From positions 186,001 to 250,000 of the forward strand of contig NZ_CADIKF010000002.1 in the NCBI RefSeq assembly GCF_902859875.1: a stretch of DNA of 64,000 nucleotides. Reading direction: 5' to 3'. Under the pieces are notes generated by a model. The model saw only the letters and a list, made by a program, of their open reading frames with translations, did not search any database and was not told the origin of the DNA. A program made the position numbers and the translations under genes. Within the stretch, counting starts at the first letter, position 1. Every line of letters starts with the position of its first letter. The stretch comes from Paraburkholderia solisilvae (GTDB taxonomy: Bacteria > Pseudomonadota > Gammaproteobacteria > Burkholderiales > Burkholderiaceae). Shown one piece after another: positions 8,849-18,033 of the stretch.

Positions 8849-10018
8849 TTATCGCCATGGACTGCCGATCTGGATATAGAACGCGTTCTGGCCCGGCCCG
8901 CGCGCGACATCGATACCCATTGTCAGACCGATCTTGCGCACGAGCAGATAGCGAAAACCCGCACCGAAGCCGTATGCGACCGGTGCATCCGAAAACGAGT
9001 GAAGATTGCCGTACGCGCGGCCGACACCTGCGAACCCGAGGACCGACCAGTCCGGCGTCGCGTTCCAGCGCAACTCGGCCTCGGTGGTCAGCTGGTTGCG
9101 GTCCTGATACTTCGCGGCGGGCACGCCGCGCAGGATCACGAACGGCTGCGCGAAGAACGGAATATCGCCTTGCGAAAAGCCGCTGTCGACGCGCAGACCC
9201 AGCACCCATCGCTCGCCGATCGGCATCCAGTGAAAGGCCTTGGCCGACTGCACCTCGAAGTCCGACGTACTGCCCAAGCCGCCGCGTGCGAACTCGGCGA
9301 CGAATTGCGCATACGTGCCCGAAGAAGGATAGAAATTGTTATCGCGCGAATCGTAACTGGTGACGAGGCCGCCTTTGGCCACGCGCTGTTCGGCGACGAA
9401 ATTCCCGTGATCGGTCGGTACGCCGAAGTCGAATCGCGTATGCGAATCAAAGAACGTGTAACGCGGACCGACGTACCACCTCGAATCGCCGATGCGAAAC
9501 AGCAGCTCATGGAACATCGCGAAGCCATCCAGCTGGTACGAGCGCGCCTGTTGCTGAAAGCCGTAGTAAGTCAGATGCAGATTGATCTTGCCGATCACGC
9601 CCGTATAGCGGATGCGGTCGTCATCCCACGAATGCGTATGGAGTGCCGCAGCGCCCCAGCTATGCGTTCCCGTTGCAAAGCCGGCGATGCCCGTGATGTT
9701 CGGGCGGCTTGTCTTGTCGCCGGCCGATGCCGGTTGATTTTCGTCAGCGTTGTCAGGCAGGCTGAAATGCAGCAAGGCGACGCCGAGCCCGTAGCCGATC
9801 GCCGGCTCCGTGATGAAGATCGGCACCGGCAATACGCCGTTGCCACGCAACAGAAAGTTGCTCATGTCCCACCCGGTGCTGACATTCGCGGCCTCAGGCA
9901 GGTTGTCGCCGGCGATGGCGACGGTCAAAGGGGACATCGAAGCGGCAAGCAACACGATTGCTGCACGCCGCTGGAGACATGGCTGACGGGAACGGCCTCG
10001 CGAGCTGCCTCCTGGCAT
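8849..10018 (-). CDS. BamA/TamA-family (Omp85-like) outer-membrane beta-barrel protein
   Basis: This 389-residue protein has a signal peptide (cleavage near AIAG, about residue 36) and then a barrel rather than POTRA domains. The family signs are VILRGVPAAKYQDRNQ, equivalent to the Omp85 (V/L)RG(F/Y) loop-6 motif, and successive amphipathic strands such as WSVLGFAGVGR and AYGFGAGFRYLLV. A GLGVALLHFSL segment begins the barrel. It is shorter than BamA and lacks visible POTRA repeats, so it resembles the short surface-antigen (Bac_surface_Ag) proteins of uncertain cargo. The start at 10018 is supported by AAAGGA. It is a single gene facing the RRM protein downstream; no cargo gene is adjacent. 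Confidence 0.85.
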   Translation of the reverse strand: MPGGSSRGRSRQPCLQRRAAIVLLAASMSPLTVAIAGDNLPEAANVSTGWDMSNFLLRGNGVLPVPIFITEPAIGYGLGVALLHFSLPDNADENQPASAGDKTSRPNITGIAGFATGTHSWGAAALHTHSWDDDRIRYTGVIGKINLHLTYYGFQQQARSYQLDGFAMFHELLFRIGDSRWYVGPRYTFFDSHTRFDFGVPTDHGNFVAEQRVAKGGLVTSYDSRDNNFYPSSGTYAQFVAEFARGGLGSTSDFEVQSAKAFHWMPIGERWVLGLRVDSGFSQGDIPFFAQPFVILRGVPAAKYQDRNQLTTEAELRWNATPDWSVLGFAGVGRAYGNLHSFSDAPVAYGFGAGFRYLLVRKIGLTMGIDVARGPGQNAFYIQIGSPWR

Positions 10019-10276
10019 CGCAATTCCTTTGTAGAGTTAAAGCCAGCTATCGGATTGATACACCACGAAGCGATTCTGGAAAAGCGGCTTGGTGGGTTTC
10101 CCGGTGCTCGTTTCGAGCACTATGCGATAAAGATTTTCTTAACGTTATCTTTAGCAATTCACATCAATGTTTTAACCGGGATTTCTTAATTTTGCGTTTG
10201 CATGCGTAATCGCATCACAAAAGCGCGGTGAATGTCCTAACATCATATTGAGTTGACGCCCCACCAAGGAGCGGCT

Positions 10277-11713
10277 ATGTCCTCGCGTAATGAACGAAGG
10301 GCCGAAGCCGTGCGCACGTGGCTGCTCGTCCTGCTGACGTCAGCTGCGGGTATTGCGCATGCCCAAACCGAACCCGCCCAGCCGCAGCCTGCGCAACTCG
10401 CTCAACCTGGGCAACCCGCTCAAGCCAGCCAGCCGGCTGCGTTCAAGCCAGAAGAGATCGAGGCGCTCGTCGCACCGATTGCGCTTTATCCGGACTCCGT
10501 GCTTTCTCAAGTGTTGATGGCGTCGACTTATCCGCTCGAGATCGTGCACGCGGCGCGCTGGGTCAAGGCTAACCCCAAGGTGAAAGGCGATGCCGCTGTC
10601 AAGGCTGTCGAGAATGAGCCGTGGGATGTCAGCGTGAAGTCGCTGGTTGCCTTCCCGCAGATTCTCGAGCCGATGAACGACAAGCTCGACTGGACGCAAA
10701 AGCTCGGGGATGCGTTTCTGGCTCAGGAAAAGGATGTGCTCGCGGCAGTTCAGCGATTGCGTGCGCGCGCGCAGAAGTCGGGCAATCTCAAGTCGACAGA
10801 ACAGCAAAATGTAATCGTCGAGCCTCCAGCGGCGAGCGGCGGCCAGACCATCGTGCGCATCGAGCCAGCCAATCCGGAAGTGATCTACGTGCCGGCGTAT
10901 AACCCGACGGTCGTCTACGGTGCGTGGAGCTATCCGACTTATCCGCCGTACTATTGGCCGCCTCCACCCGCGTACTATCCGGGCGCGGCGCTCGCGACCG
11001 GTTTCGCATGGGGCATCGGACTGGCCGCGGCAGGCGCGATTTTCAGCAACTGCAACTGGGGCGGCGGGGACGTCAATATCAACGTGAATAAAGCGGCGAA
11101 TATCGATCGCAACTTCGATCGCACAAAAGTGCAAGGCAACGGCAACCGCTGGCAGCATGATGCGAGTCACCGTCAGGGTGTCGCGTATCGCGACAACGCG
11201 ACGCGCAACAAGTATGCGGGCAATGTCCCCGGCGCGGAGGGCCGCTCCGATTTTCGCGGGCGCAATAGCGGCACGAATCAGCGGGCCGGCGTGGCCGATC
11301 GCGCGGGTACAGGCAACCGCGCCGCGGCCGCCGACCGGGCAGGTGCAGGCAATCGCGCGACCACCGCTGACCGCGCCGGTGCGGGTAATCGCGCAACCAC
11401 GGCTGACCGGGCCGGCGCGGGCAACCGCGCAACGACGGCGGATCGTTCCAACGTCGGCGATCGCGGCGGCGCATCGAATCGCGGCGGCGCGGGCACCGGC
11501 AACTTCAGCCGCGCGAGCGACCAGGTCGGCGGCGGTTTTGGCGGTGGCGGCGGCGGACGCGACAACGCATTTCAAGGCGTAGGCGGTGGCAATTCCGCAC
11601 AACGCAGCGCCGATCGTGGACGCTCCAGCATGCAGGGCTCGGGCTTCAACCGGCCAAGCGGCGGCGGCGGTATGCGTGGCGGCGGTGGTGGCATGCGAGG
11701 CGGCAGGCGATAG
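10277..11713 (+). CDS. DUF3300 domain-containing exported protein
   Basis: The start is ATG 10277, preceded by AAGGAG; an upstream TTG at 10253 has no ribosome-binding site. The 478-residue protein has a signal peptide (cleavage after AHAQ near residue 27) and a Gln/Pro/Ala-rich spacer. The DUF3300 core at about 55-215 carries family phrases IEALVAPIALYPDSVLSQVL and PEVIYVPAYNPTVVYG. A Tyr/Pro-rich strip (YPPYYWPPP) and a Gly/Ala hydrophobic stretch follow. The C-terminal third is low-complexity Arg/Gly/Asn/Ala with tandem repeats. It lies 11 bp upstream of a DUF2950 gene, an arrangement often seen, which suggests one periplasmic pathway of unknown function. Confidence 0.85.
   Translation: MSSRNERRAEAVRTWLLVLLTSAAGIAHAQTEPAQPQPAQLAQPGQPAQASQPAAFKPEEIEALVAPIALYPDSVLSQVLMASTYPLEIVHAARWVKANPKVKGDAAVKAVENEPWDVSVKSLVAFPQILEPMNDKLDWTQKLGDAFLAQEKDVLAAVQRLRARAQKSGNLKSTEQQNVIVEPPAASGGQTIVRIEPANPEVIYVPAYNPTVVYGAWSYPTYPPYYWPPPPAYYPGAALATGFAWGIGLAAAGAIFSNCNWGGGDVNINVNKAANIDRNFDRTKVQGNGNRWQHDASHRQGVAYRDNATRNKYAGNVPGAEGRSDFRGRNSGTNQRAGVADRAGTGNRAAAADRAGAGNRATTADRAGAGNRATTADRAGAGNRATTADRSNVGDRGGASNRGGAGTGNFSRASDQVGGGFGGGGGGRDNAFQGVGGGNSAQRSADRGRSSMQGSGFNRPSGGGGMRGGGGGMRGGRR
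11291..11446 (+). repeat. In-gene tandem repeat, 36-base unit
   Basis: Within the DUF3300 gene, four to five copies of a 12-residue unit (ADRAGAGNRATT and variants) run in tandem. Later copies are close to identical at the protein level but differ at third codon positions. This suggests selection on the repeated peptide and expansion by slippage or recombination rather than very recent copying. Confidence 0.8.
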
Positions 11714-11724
11714 GAGATAACAGC

Positions 11725-12678
11725 ATGAAGCTCTGGTCACGGATTCCGTCTGCCTTGTTCGCCCGCGCGCTTCGCGTTGCCGCTGTCGTATGCCTGTTCG
11801 GCGCGGCAACCATGCCCGCCGCGCACGCGGAAAGGAACTTCAGTACGCCGGAATTGGCGATGGACGCATTCGGCGAGGCCGTCATCAACAACCAGGAGAC
11901 CGCGCTGCAATCGCTCCTCGGGCACGACTTCCGCCAACTGATTCCGCCAGTCGGCGCCGACGTGCGCAGTCGCTTCATCGACGAATGGGGCATATCGCAT
12001 ACGGTTCAGACAGTCGATGCGACGCATGCCCGGATTGCGGTCGGCGGCGACGGTTGGACGTTGCCGATTCCGCTTGTGAAAACCGCGCAAGGTTGGCACT
12101 TCGATACACGCGCGGGCGCTGAGGAAATGCGGTTGCGTCGCATCGGGCGCAACGAGCTTGCGGTGATCCAGGCGATGCTCGCGGTCTACGATGCACAGCG
12201 CGAGTATGCGTCGACCGATCACAACGGCGACGGTTTGCTCGCCTACGCATCGAAGCTATCGAGCTCGCCTGGCAAACAGGACGGCCTCTACTGGCCGACA
12301 CAGCCGGACGAACCGCCGAGTCCGCTCGGCCCCGCGTTTATCAAGGCCGGTTCACACAACGCCACAGACGTCGGTTATCACGGCTACCACTACAAACTGC
12401 TTACGTCGCAGGGCTCGCACGCGCCGGGCGGCGCCTACGACTACATGACGCACGGCCGTCTGTTCGGCGGCTTCGCGGTCGTCGCGTGGCCCGTGCGATA
12501 CGACGACACCGGCATCAAGACATTTATGGTGAGCCATGCCGGGCAGGTCTATGAGCGGGACCTGGGCCCGGATGGCGCGGCCGTTGCGAGCGCGATGAAG
12601 TCGTTCGATCCCGGACCGGGATGGTCGAAAGTCACGCTTGATGCGAAAGGCGCGATTGATACGACAGGCGCGCAGTGA
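11725..12678 (+). CDS. DUF2950 domain-containing exported protein
   Basis: This 317-residue protein starts at ATG 11725 after AGGAGATAACAGC. The signal peptide ends near AAHAERNF (residue 36). The mature part fits the DUF2950 family along its length. It has the opening FSTPELAMDAFGEAVINN, the conserved G-W-H-F-D-T region, the ELAVIQAMLAVYDAQREYA helix, the DGLYWP tract and the glycine-rich GGFAVVAWP strand near the end. No catalytic residues are known for the family. With DUF3300 it forms a two-gene operon; both products are predicted to be periplasmic, and the pairing is the main clue to a shared role. Convergent arcC follows after 52 bp. Confidence 0.88.
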   Translation: MKLWSRIPSALFARALRVAAVVCLFGAATMPAAHAERNFSTPELAMDAFGEAVINNQETALQSLLGHDFRQLIPPVGADVRSRFIDEWGISHTVQTVDATHARIAVGGDGWTLPIPLVKTAQGWHFDTRAGAEEMRLRRIGRNELAVIQAMLAVYDAQREYASTDHNGDGLLAYASKLSSSPGKQDGLYWPTQPDEPPSPLGPAFIKAGSHNATDVGYHGYHYKLLTSQGSHAPGGAYDYMTHGRLFGGFAVVAWPVRYDDTGIKTFMVSHAGQVYERDLGPDGAAVASAMKSFDPGPGWSKVTLDAKGAIDTTGAQ

Positions 12679-12730
12679 GGGTGTGCCCGCCGCTGCCGGC
12701 GCCGGCGGCGGACCGAACCGGCCACTCGTA

Positions 12731-13669
12731 CTACGCCGGCGGATAAAATTGCATCCTGTGTTCACGCGTGCTGATCCGCGTGCCGGCGGCGCGATCGACA
12801 ATCGCCACGATATCCGGCAGCGCGCCGATCACCGCATCCTTTCCGGTTTTGCGCACGAATTCGATCGCCGCCTGCACCTTCGGCCCCATGGATCCCGACG
12901 CAAAGCCCAGCTTCTCGAGTTCGTCCGGATGCGCGCGCGAAATCGCCTTCTGCGTCGGCTTGCCCCAGTCGACATAAGCCGCGTTGACGTCGGTGGCGAT
13001 CACGAGCAGATCGGCGCCGAGTTCCTCCGCGAGCAGCGCGGAGCATAGATCCTTGTCGATCACCGCCTCCACACCGCGCAACTGGCGGTTCTCCACATAG
13101 CACGTTGGAATGCCGCCGCCGCCCGCGCAGATCACAATCGTTCCCTTCTCGAGCAGCCATTTGACAGGCCGGATTTCGAAGATCCGCTGCGGCCGCGGGC
13201 TGGCTACCACGCGACGGAACCTGTCACCGTCCGGCGCAATGCTCCAGCCCTTTTCCGCGGCGAGGCGCTGCGCTTCCTCTTTCGTATAGACCGGTCCGAT
13301 CGGCTTGGTCGGATGCTTGAACGCGGGGTCCGCGGGATCGACCTCGACCTGCGTCAGGATCGTCGCGAACGGCACCTCGAACGGCAGCAGGTTGCCCAGC
13401 TCCTGCTCGATCAGATAGCCGATCATGCCCTCGGTCTGTGCGCCGAGCACGTCGAGCGGATAGGGCGCGACTTCCTTGTATGCCGCGCTTTGCAGCGCCA
13501 GCAGACCGACTTGCGGACCATTGCCGTGAGCAATGACCAGTTCGTTGCCGGGCGCGACCTTCGCAATCTGCGCGGCGGCGATTTTCACGTTTTCGCGTTG
13601 CTGGCTATCCGTCATCGGCTGGCCGCGCTGTAAAAGCGCATTGCCGCCTAAAGCGATCACGAGGCGCAC
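12731..13669 (-). CDS. arcC: Carbamate kinase
   Basis: ArcC catalyses the last step of the arginine deiminase pathway: carbamoyl phosphate plus ADP gives ATP, CO2 and NH3. The start is GTG 13669 with GGGAGG eight bases upstream. The 312-residue length is usual. Family motifs are visible: the N-terminal phosphate loop [11 protein letters not shown], the AHGNGPQVG motif, [10 protein letters not shown] and [17 protein letters not shown]. It is the last gene of the minus-strand order arcD-arcA-arcB-arcC, 98 bp after arcB. The gene order and its lack of a neighbouring anabolic gene indicate a catabolic kinase making ATP when respiration is limited. Confidence 0.96.
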   Translation of the reverse strand: MRLVIALGGNALLQRGQPMTDSQQRENVKIAAAQIAKVAPGNELVIAHGNGPQVGLLALQSAAYKEVAPYPLDVLGAQTEGMIGYLIEQELGNLLPFEVPFATILTQVEVDPADPAFKHPTKPIGPVYTKEEAQRLAAEKGWSIAPDGDRFRRVVASPRPQRIFEIRPVKWLLEKGTIVICAGGGGIPTCYVENRQLRGVEAVIDKDLCSALLAEELGADLLVIATDVNAAYVDWGKPTQKAISRAHPDELEKLGFASGSMGPKVQAAIEFVRKTGKDAVIGALPDIVAIVDRAAGTRISTREHRMQFYPPA

Positions 13670-13767
13670 GATAGAATCCTCCCAAAGATTCGCGCGGCCG
13701 CGCGCGCGTTAAAGCACCGCGCGGCTGCATCGACTGGTGTCTGCCCAAGGCCGGATGCGGTATGCGA

Positions 13768-14778
13768 TCAAAGGTCGGCCAACGTCGACACGAGAATCGC
13801 CTTGATCGTATGCATGCGGTTTTCCGCCTGCTCGAACGCGATGTTGTAGTCAGACTCGAACACGTCTTCCGTTACTTCGATGCCGTTCGCCAGATGCGGA
13901 TAACGTTCGGCGATCTGCTTGCCGACCTTGGTCTCGCAATTGTGGAAGGCGGGCAGGCAGTGCATGAACTTCGTGCGTGGATTGCCGGTCGCTTCGATCA
14001 GTGCGCGGTTCACCTGGTACGGCAGCAATTCCTTGATGCGTTCGTCCCACGCCTCGACGGGTTCGCCCATCGATACCCAGACGTCGGTGTGAACGAAGTC
14101 CACCCCCTTGACTGCGACTTTCGGGTCTTCGGTCAGCTTGATCCGCGCGCCGCTTTCCTTCGCGAACTGCTCGCAGGCCGCGATATGTTCGCTGCTTGGC
14201 CAGCGCGACTTCGGCGCGCCGATGCGAACGTCCATGCCGAGCTTTGCGCCGATCAGCAGCAACGAGTTGCCCATGTTGTTGCAGGCATCCCCGAGATACG
14301 CATAGCTGATTTCCTGCAGCGGCTTGTCGGCATACTCACGCATCGTCAGCACGTCAGCCAGCATTTGCGTCGGGTGATACTCGTCGGTCAGCCCATTGAA
14401 CACGGGCACCCCCGCATAGCGCGCGAGTTCCTCGACAATCTCCTGGCTAAAGCCGCGATACTCGATCGCGTCATACATGCGGCCAAGCACGCGGGCGGTG
14501 TCCTTCATACTTTCCTTGTGGCCGATTTGCGATGACGTCGGGTCGATATAGGTGACGTTCGCGCCCTGGTCGTGAGCCGCGACTTCGAATGCGCATCGCG
14601 TACGCGTGGAAGTCTTTTCGAAGATCAGCGCGATCTCCTTGCGGCACAGGTGCTGCTGTTCCGTGCCCGCGTACTTCGCGCGCTTGAGGTCGCGCGACAG
14701 ATCGAGCAGATAACGCAGATCGCGCGTGCTGTGATGCATCAGACTGAGAAGGCTACGATTTCGCAGATTGAAGGCCAT
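13768..14778 (-). CDS. arcB: Catabolic ornithine carbamoyltransferase
   Basis: ArcB splits citrulline with phosphate into ornithine and carbamoyl phosphate. The start is ATG 14778 (MAFNLRNRS), with GGAG eight bases upstream; an extra 18 residues in the longer frame are not family-like. The product has 336 residues. The carbamoyl-phosphate loop STRTR lies at 57-61, the HxxxQ-type region [11 protein letters not shown] gives the second binding site, and HCLPAFHN holds the ornithine-binding cysteine. The long C-terminal EVTEDVFES segment is typical. It lies between arcA (57 bp upstream) and arcC. The location in the arc operon argues for the catabolic rather than the anabolic (argF) form. Confidence 0.96.
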   Translation of the reverse strand: MAFNLRNRSLLSLMHHSTRDLRYLLDLSRDLKRAKYAGTEQQHLCRKEIALIFEKTSTRTRCAFEVAAHDQGANVTYIDPTSSQIGHKESMKDTARVLGRMYDAIEYRGFSQEIVEELARYAGVPVFNGLTDEYHPTQMLADVLTMREYADKPLQEISYAYLGDACNNMGNSLLLIGAKLGMDVRIGAPKSRWPSSEHIAACEQFAKESGARIKLTEDPKVAVKGVDFVHTDVWVSMGEPVEAWDERIKELLPYQVNRALIEATGNPRTKFMHCLPAFHNCETKVGKQIAERYPHLANGIEVTEDVFESDYNIAFEQAENRMHTIKAILVSTLADL

Positions 14779-14835
14779 GAGATTCTCCGTTCGCGAACTG
14801 CCGCGCGGGAACCGTTCCCGCACGGCGCACATCCA

Positions 14836-16089
14836 TCAGTAGTCGACTGCGTCGCGCTGAACCGGACACGTCATGCAATGGCCGCCGCCGCGTCCGCGGC
14901 CCAGTTCGCTGGCCGTGATCGTGATCACTTCGATGCCGGCCTTGCGTAGCAGCGTGTTGGTAAACGTATTGCGGTCGTAGCCGATCACCACGCCGGGTTC
15001 GACGCAGACCATATTGTTGCCGTCGTCCCACTGTTCGCGTTCCGCGGCGAACGTGTTGCCGCCTGTTTCGACCACGCGCAGCTCCTTCAGGCCGAGTGCA
15101 TCGCCGACCGCCTGCACGAACGGCTTGTCTTCGCGCTGGATGCTCATGCCATACTGGCTTTTCTCATCGGGCCTGAGCGAGAAGGTGACGATCCGGTTGA
15201 CCACCTCCGGGAAGATCGTGACGAGGTCGCGATCGCAGAAGCTGAAGACCGTATCGAGATGCATCGCGGCCCGGGACTTCGGCAGCCCCGCCACCAGAAC
15301 CTGCTGGGCGGCGCCTTTGGCGAACAGCGCGCGGGCTACCTGGCCGATCGCCTGCCGCGACGTACGCTCGCCCATGCCGATCAGCACGATGCCTTTGCCG
15401 ATCGGCATCACGTCGCCGCCTTCCAGCGTCGACGCACCATGATCCTGATCGGGGTCGCCGTACCAGATCTCGAAGTCTTCGTTGACGAAGTTCGGGTGGA
15501 ATCGGTAGATCGCGGCGGCAAGCAGCGTCTCTTTCCGCCGGGCCGGCCAGTACATCGGATTGAGCGTGACGCCGCCATAGATCCAGCAAGTCGTATCGCG
15601 GGTAAACACCATATTCGGCAGCGGCGCCAGCAGGAAGCTCGAATAACCGACGTATTCGCGAAAGAGCTTGAGCACGGGTGCGTCGCTAGCGGGAATGTCG
15701 TCGATCGATACGCCGCCGATCAGGAACTCCGCGAGTCTGCGCGACTCGAGTTCGTTCATCCAGCCGCGCACCTCATTACTCAGGCCGACGCCGACGCTAT
15801 CGTCGTTGATTCGACGGTCGAGTATCCACTTGCGGGCTTCCGGATTGTCGAGTGTTTGCGTCAGCAGGTTGTGCACGTCGAGCACTTCGACGCCGCGTTC
15901 GCGCATCTTGTTGACGAAGTCGAAATGATCGCGCTTGGCCTGGCTGACCCAGATGACGTCGTCGAACAGCAGCTCGTCGCAGTTGCCTGGCGTCAGGCGC
16001 TGATGGGCAAGCCCGGGTGACGAGACCATCACCTTGCGTAGCTTGCCGACCTCGGAATAGGCTCCGAGTTTGCGGGCCTCGGTACTCAT
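14836..16089 (-). CDS. arcA: Arginine deiminase
   Basis: ArcA hydrolyses arginine to citrulline and ammonia in the cytoplasm. The 417-residue protein matches the usual length. The conserved C-terminal segment [13 protein letters not shown] contains the nucleophile Cys405; an EGGDV motif in the middle contributes catalytic acid residues, and [12 protein letters not shown] is also family-specific. The start ATG 16089 follows GGGAGAACACG. It lies 19 bp downstream of the arginine/ornithine antiporter gene, so arcD and arcA are almost certainly co-transcribed. The pathway yields one ATP per arginine and ammonia that can buffer acid. Confidence 0.97.
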   Translation of the reverse strand: MSTEARKLGAYSEVGKLRKVMVSSPGLAHQRLTPGNCDELLFDDVIWVSQAKRDHFDFVNKMRERGVEVLDVHNLLTQTLDNPEARKWILDRRINDDSVGVGLSNEVRGWMNELESRRLAEFLIGGVSIDDIPASDAPVLKLFREYVGYSSFLLAPLPNMVFTRDTTCWIYGGVTLNPMYWPARRKETLLAAAIYRFHPNFVNEDFEIWYGDPDQDHGASTLEGGDVMPIGKGIVLIGMGERTSRQAIGQVARALFAKGAAQQVLVAGLPKSRAAMHLDTVFSFCDRDLVTIFPEVVNRIVTFSLRPDEKSQYGMSIQREDKPFVQAVGDALGLKELRVVETGGNTFAAEREQWDDGNNMVCVEPGVVIGYDRNTFTNTLLRKAGIEVITITASELGRGRGGGHCMTCPVQRDAVDY

Positions 16090-16108
16090 CGTGTTCTCCC
16101 ATTCGTAA

Positions 16109-17566
16109 TCAGAGCGTCAGGAACCCCTGGTACAAACCGACCGCCGCGACGATTGCGGCGATCACGACGGCGGCAAATATCAGCTTCTCGGTTGACGTGA
16201 ACACAGGGCTGCTGTTTTCGCGCCTGGCTTTGGCGAACAGAATCGCGCCCGGCGCGTAGAGCAGGGCGGACAGCAACAGATATTTGACGCCGCCCGCATA
16301 GAGCAGCCAGGCCGCATAGATCACCGCGATCGCGGCGATGATCAGATCTTTGTTGCGGGCCGACGCCGTGCTCGTCTCGTAGCTTTCTCCGCGCAGTGCG
16401 AGCAGAAATGCATAGGCGACCGACCACAAGTACGGAACGAGGATCATCGAGGTCGCGAGGTAGATCAGCGACAGATAGGTACCCTTCGAAAACAGCGTGA
16501 TCAGCAGAAAGATCTGCACCATCGCATTGGTCAGCCACAACGCGTTGGACGGCACGCTATTCGCATTTTCCTTACGCAGAAACGCGGGCATCGTGCGGTC
16601 TTTCGCGGCGGAGAACAGTATCTCCGCACACAACAGCACCCATGACAGCAGCGCGCCGGCGAGCGAAATCACAAGGCCGACGCTGATCAATATCGCGCCC
16701 CAGTGACCGACCACATGTTCGAGCACGCCGGCCATCGATGGATTCTGCAGCTTTGCCAGATCCGGTTGCGTCAAGACGCCCAGCGACAGCACGTTGACCA
16801 GCACCAGCACCAGTAGCACGGTGACAAAGCCAATTACGGTGGCCTTGCCGACATCGCTGCGCTTGTCCGCGCGAGCTGAAAAAATACTCGCGCCCTCGAT
16901 GCCCACAAATACCCATACCGTCACGAGCATCATGTTGCGGACCTGGTTCATCACGCTGCCGAGATTCGGATTGGATTTTCCCCAGATGTCCGCGGTGAAA
17001 ATATCGAGCCGGAAGGCGAAGAAGCAGATCACGATAAACAGCACGAGCGGCACGATCTTGGCCACGGTCGTAATCTGATTGATGAAGGCGGCTTCCTTGA
17101 TGCCGCGCAACACAAGCGCATGCACGCACCACAGCAGCACCGATGCGCAGACAATTGCAATGACCGTATTGCCTTCGCCGAACACGGGGAAGAAATAGCC
17201 GAGCGTGCTGAAAAGCAACACGAAATAGCCGACATTGCCAAGCCACGCGCTGATCCAGTAGCCCCACGCGGATGAAAAGCCCATGTAATCGCCGAAGCCG
17301 GCTTGCGCATACGCATAGACGCCGCCATCGAGCGTGGGTTTGCGAATCGCGAGCGTCTGGAAAACGAATGCGAACATCAGCATGCCGATGCCGGTGATGA
17401 CCCATCCGATCAATACCGCGCCGACGTCGGCGCTGTTGGCCATGTTTTGCGGTAACGAGAAGATGCCACCACCGACCATCGAGCCGATGACAAGCGCAGT
17501 GAGCGCGCCGAGCCGGAGTTTATGGGTGGCCGGCTCTGCGTGAGTGAGTCCCGTTGCCTGGTTCAT
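16109..17566 (-). CDS. arcD: Arginine/ornithine antiporter (APC family)
   Basis: ArcD is an inner-membrane exchanger that imports arginine and exports ornithine. The start is ATG 17566 because GGGAGGAGAC lies directly before it; an upstream ATG at 17644 has no such signal. The 485-residue protein has about 12-13 hydrophobic helices. The APC-family first helix reads [19 protein letters not shown], with the unwound GSMVGGG substrate-binding stretch, and helix 6 shows [15 protein letters not shown]. The N-terminus is cytoplasmic and ends before the first helix with a basic KLRLGA stretch. It is the first gene of the arc operon, so the promoter should lie between 17567 and about 17900. Confidence 0.95.
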   Translation of the reverse strand: MNQATGLTHAEPATHKLRLGALTALVIGSMVGGGIFSLPQNMANSADVGAVLIGWVITGIGMLMFAFVFQTLAIRKPTLDGGVYAYAQAGFGDYMGFSSAWGYWISAWLGNVGYFVLLFSTLGYFFPVFGEGNTVIAIVCASVLLWCVHALVLRGIKEAAFINQITTVAKIVPLVLFIVICFFAFRLDIFTADIWGKSNPNLGSVMNQVRNMMLVTVWVFVGIEGASIFSARADKRSDVGKATVIGFVTVLLVLVLVNVLSLGVLTQPDLAKLQNPSMAGVLEHVVGHWGAILISVGLVISLAGALLSWVLLCAEILFSAAKDRTMPAFLRKENANSVPSNALWLTNAMVQIFLLITLFSKGTYLSLIYLATSMILVPYLWSVAYAFLLALRGESYETSTASARNKDLIIAAIAVIYAAWLLYAGGVKYLLLSALLYAPGAILFAKARRENSSPVFTSTEKLIFAAVVIAAIVAAVGLYQGFLTL

Positions 17567-18033
17567 GTCTCCTCCCTTGCGGCAGGCGCGCGCGTATCCG
17601 TCGGGCATCGCTTTCAGGCAATGCCTTGACGTAAATCCGCGCAACGAAAATACGTAATTTAGCTAATTTATTAAGAATACTAACGATGCTAAATATGAAA
17701 ATTACACTATCTGATAGCACTGCGCTGGCTGTTTGAACCGCCAATGGTCGAGAAATTTTTATCAGGCGTGACGGCTTTTAACGACTCGGAAGAGGGCCTT
17801 GCAGTTGCGGTCCGCTCCACCGGTAACGGCTGCTGTCGGGGAAAGAGGCTCGTAAATTATTCTGGTAGATGAAGCCGAATTGTTCAAGGCCGCCAAAGAG
17901 ACTTTGTGTCCGATCGTTTCGTTAAGTTGAAACGCGAAGCCGGGAGCGTAACGTTAGCAACGATTGCCGCGTGGCGCGGTTGGCTGCAAACGGATCGCTC
18001 CCGGAAACCCGAAGCTGAATAGGCTTCTCACTC
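17567..18033 (-). promoter_or_regulatory. arc operon upstream region
   Basis: No gene is seen in these 467 bases. A conspicuously AT-rich tract at about 17648-17715 lies 80-150 bp before arcD and is the best promoter/regulator-binding candidate. It contains the direct repeat TAATTTA-GC-TAATTTA and a distant inverted pair GTAATTT/AAATTAC. I looked for an FNR/Anr box (TTGAT-N4-ATCAA) and did not find a convincing one. The far end carries the inverted repeat described separately. Confidence 0.5.
17940..18004. terminator. Imperfect inverted repeat after the malic enzyme gene
   Basis: The arms 17940-17955 and 17989-18004 pair as 9 bp (CCGGGAGCG with CGCTCCCGG), three mismatches and 4 more bp, around a 33-base loop that itself holds a CCGCG-TGG-CGCGG mini-hairpin. 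It lies just after the malic enzyme stop codon. It may end that transcript, but no T-run follows, so an insulating or processed RNA structure is equally possible. Confidence 0.4.

Noticed and set aside
8999..10189. 396-codon plus-strand frame opposite the Omp85-like gene
   Set aside because: The minus-strand frame has a signal peptide, barrel strands, the RG loop motif and a ribosome-binding site; the plus frame has none of these.
11290..11446. Direct repeats that could suggest a CRISPR array or VNTR locus
   Set aside because: Repeats are in frame, have no unique spacers and encode the Ala/Arg/Gly tail of DUF3300.
10340..11809. 489-codon frame opposite DUF3300 and the like (19830-21233, 35178-36578, 58586-59902)
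   Set aside because: They mirror well-supported genes and have the composition expected of the reverse complement.
17567..17900. FNR/Anr box for the arginine deiminase operon
   Set aside because: Looked for TTGAT-N4-ATCAA and found no good match; the AT-rich tract alone does not support it.
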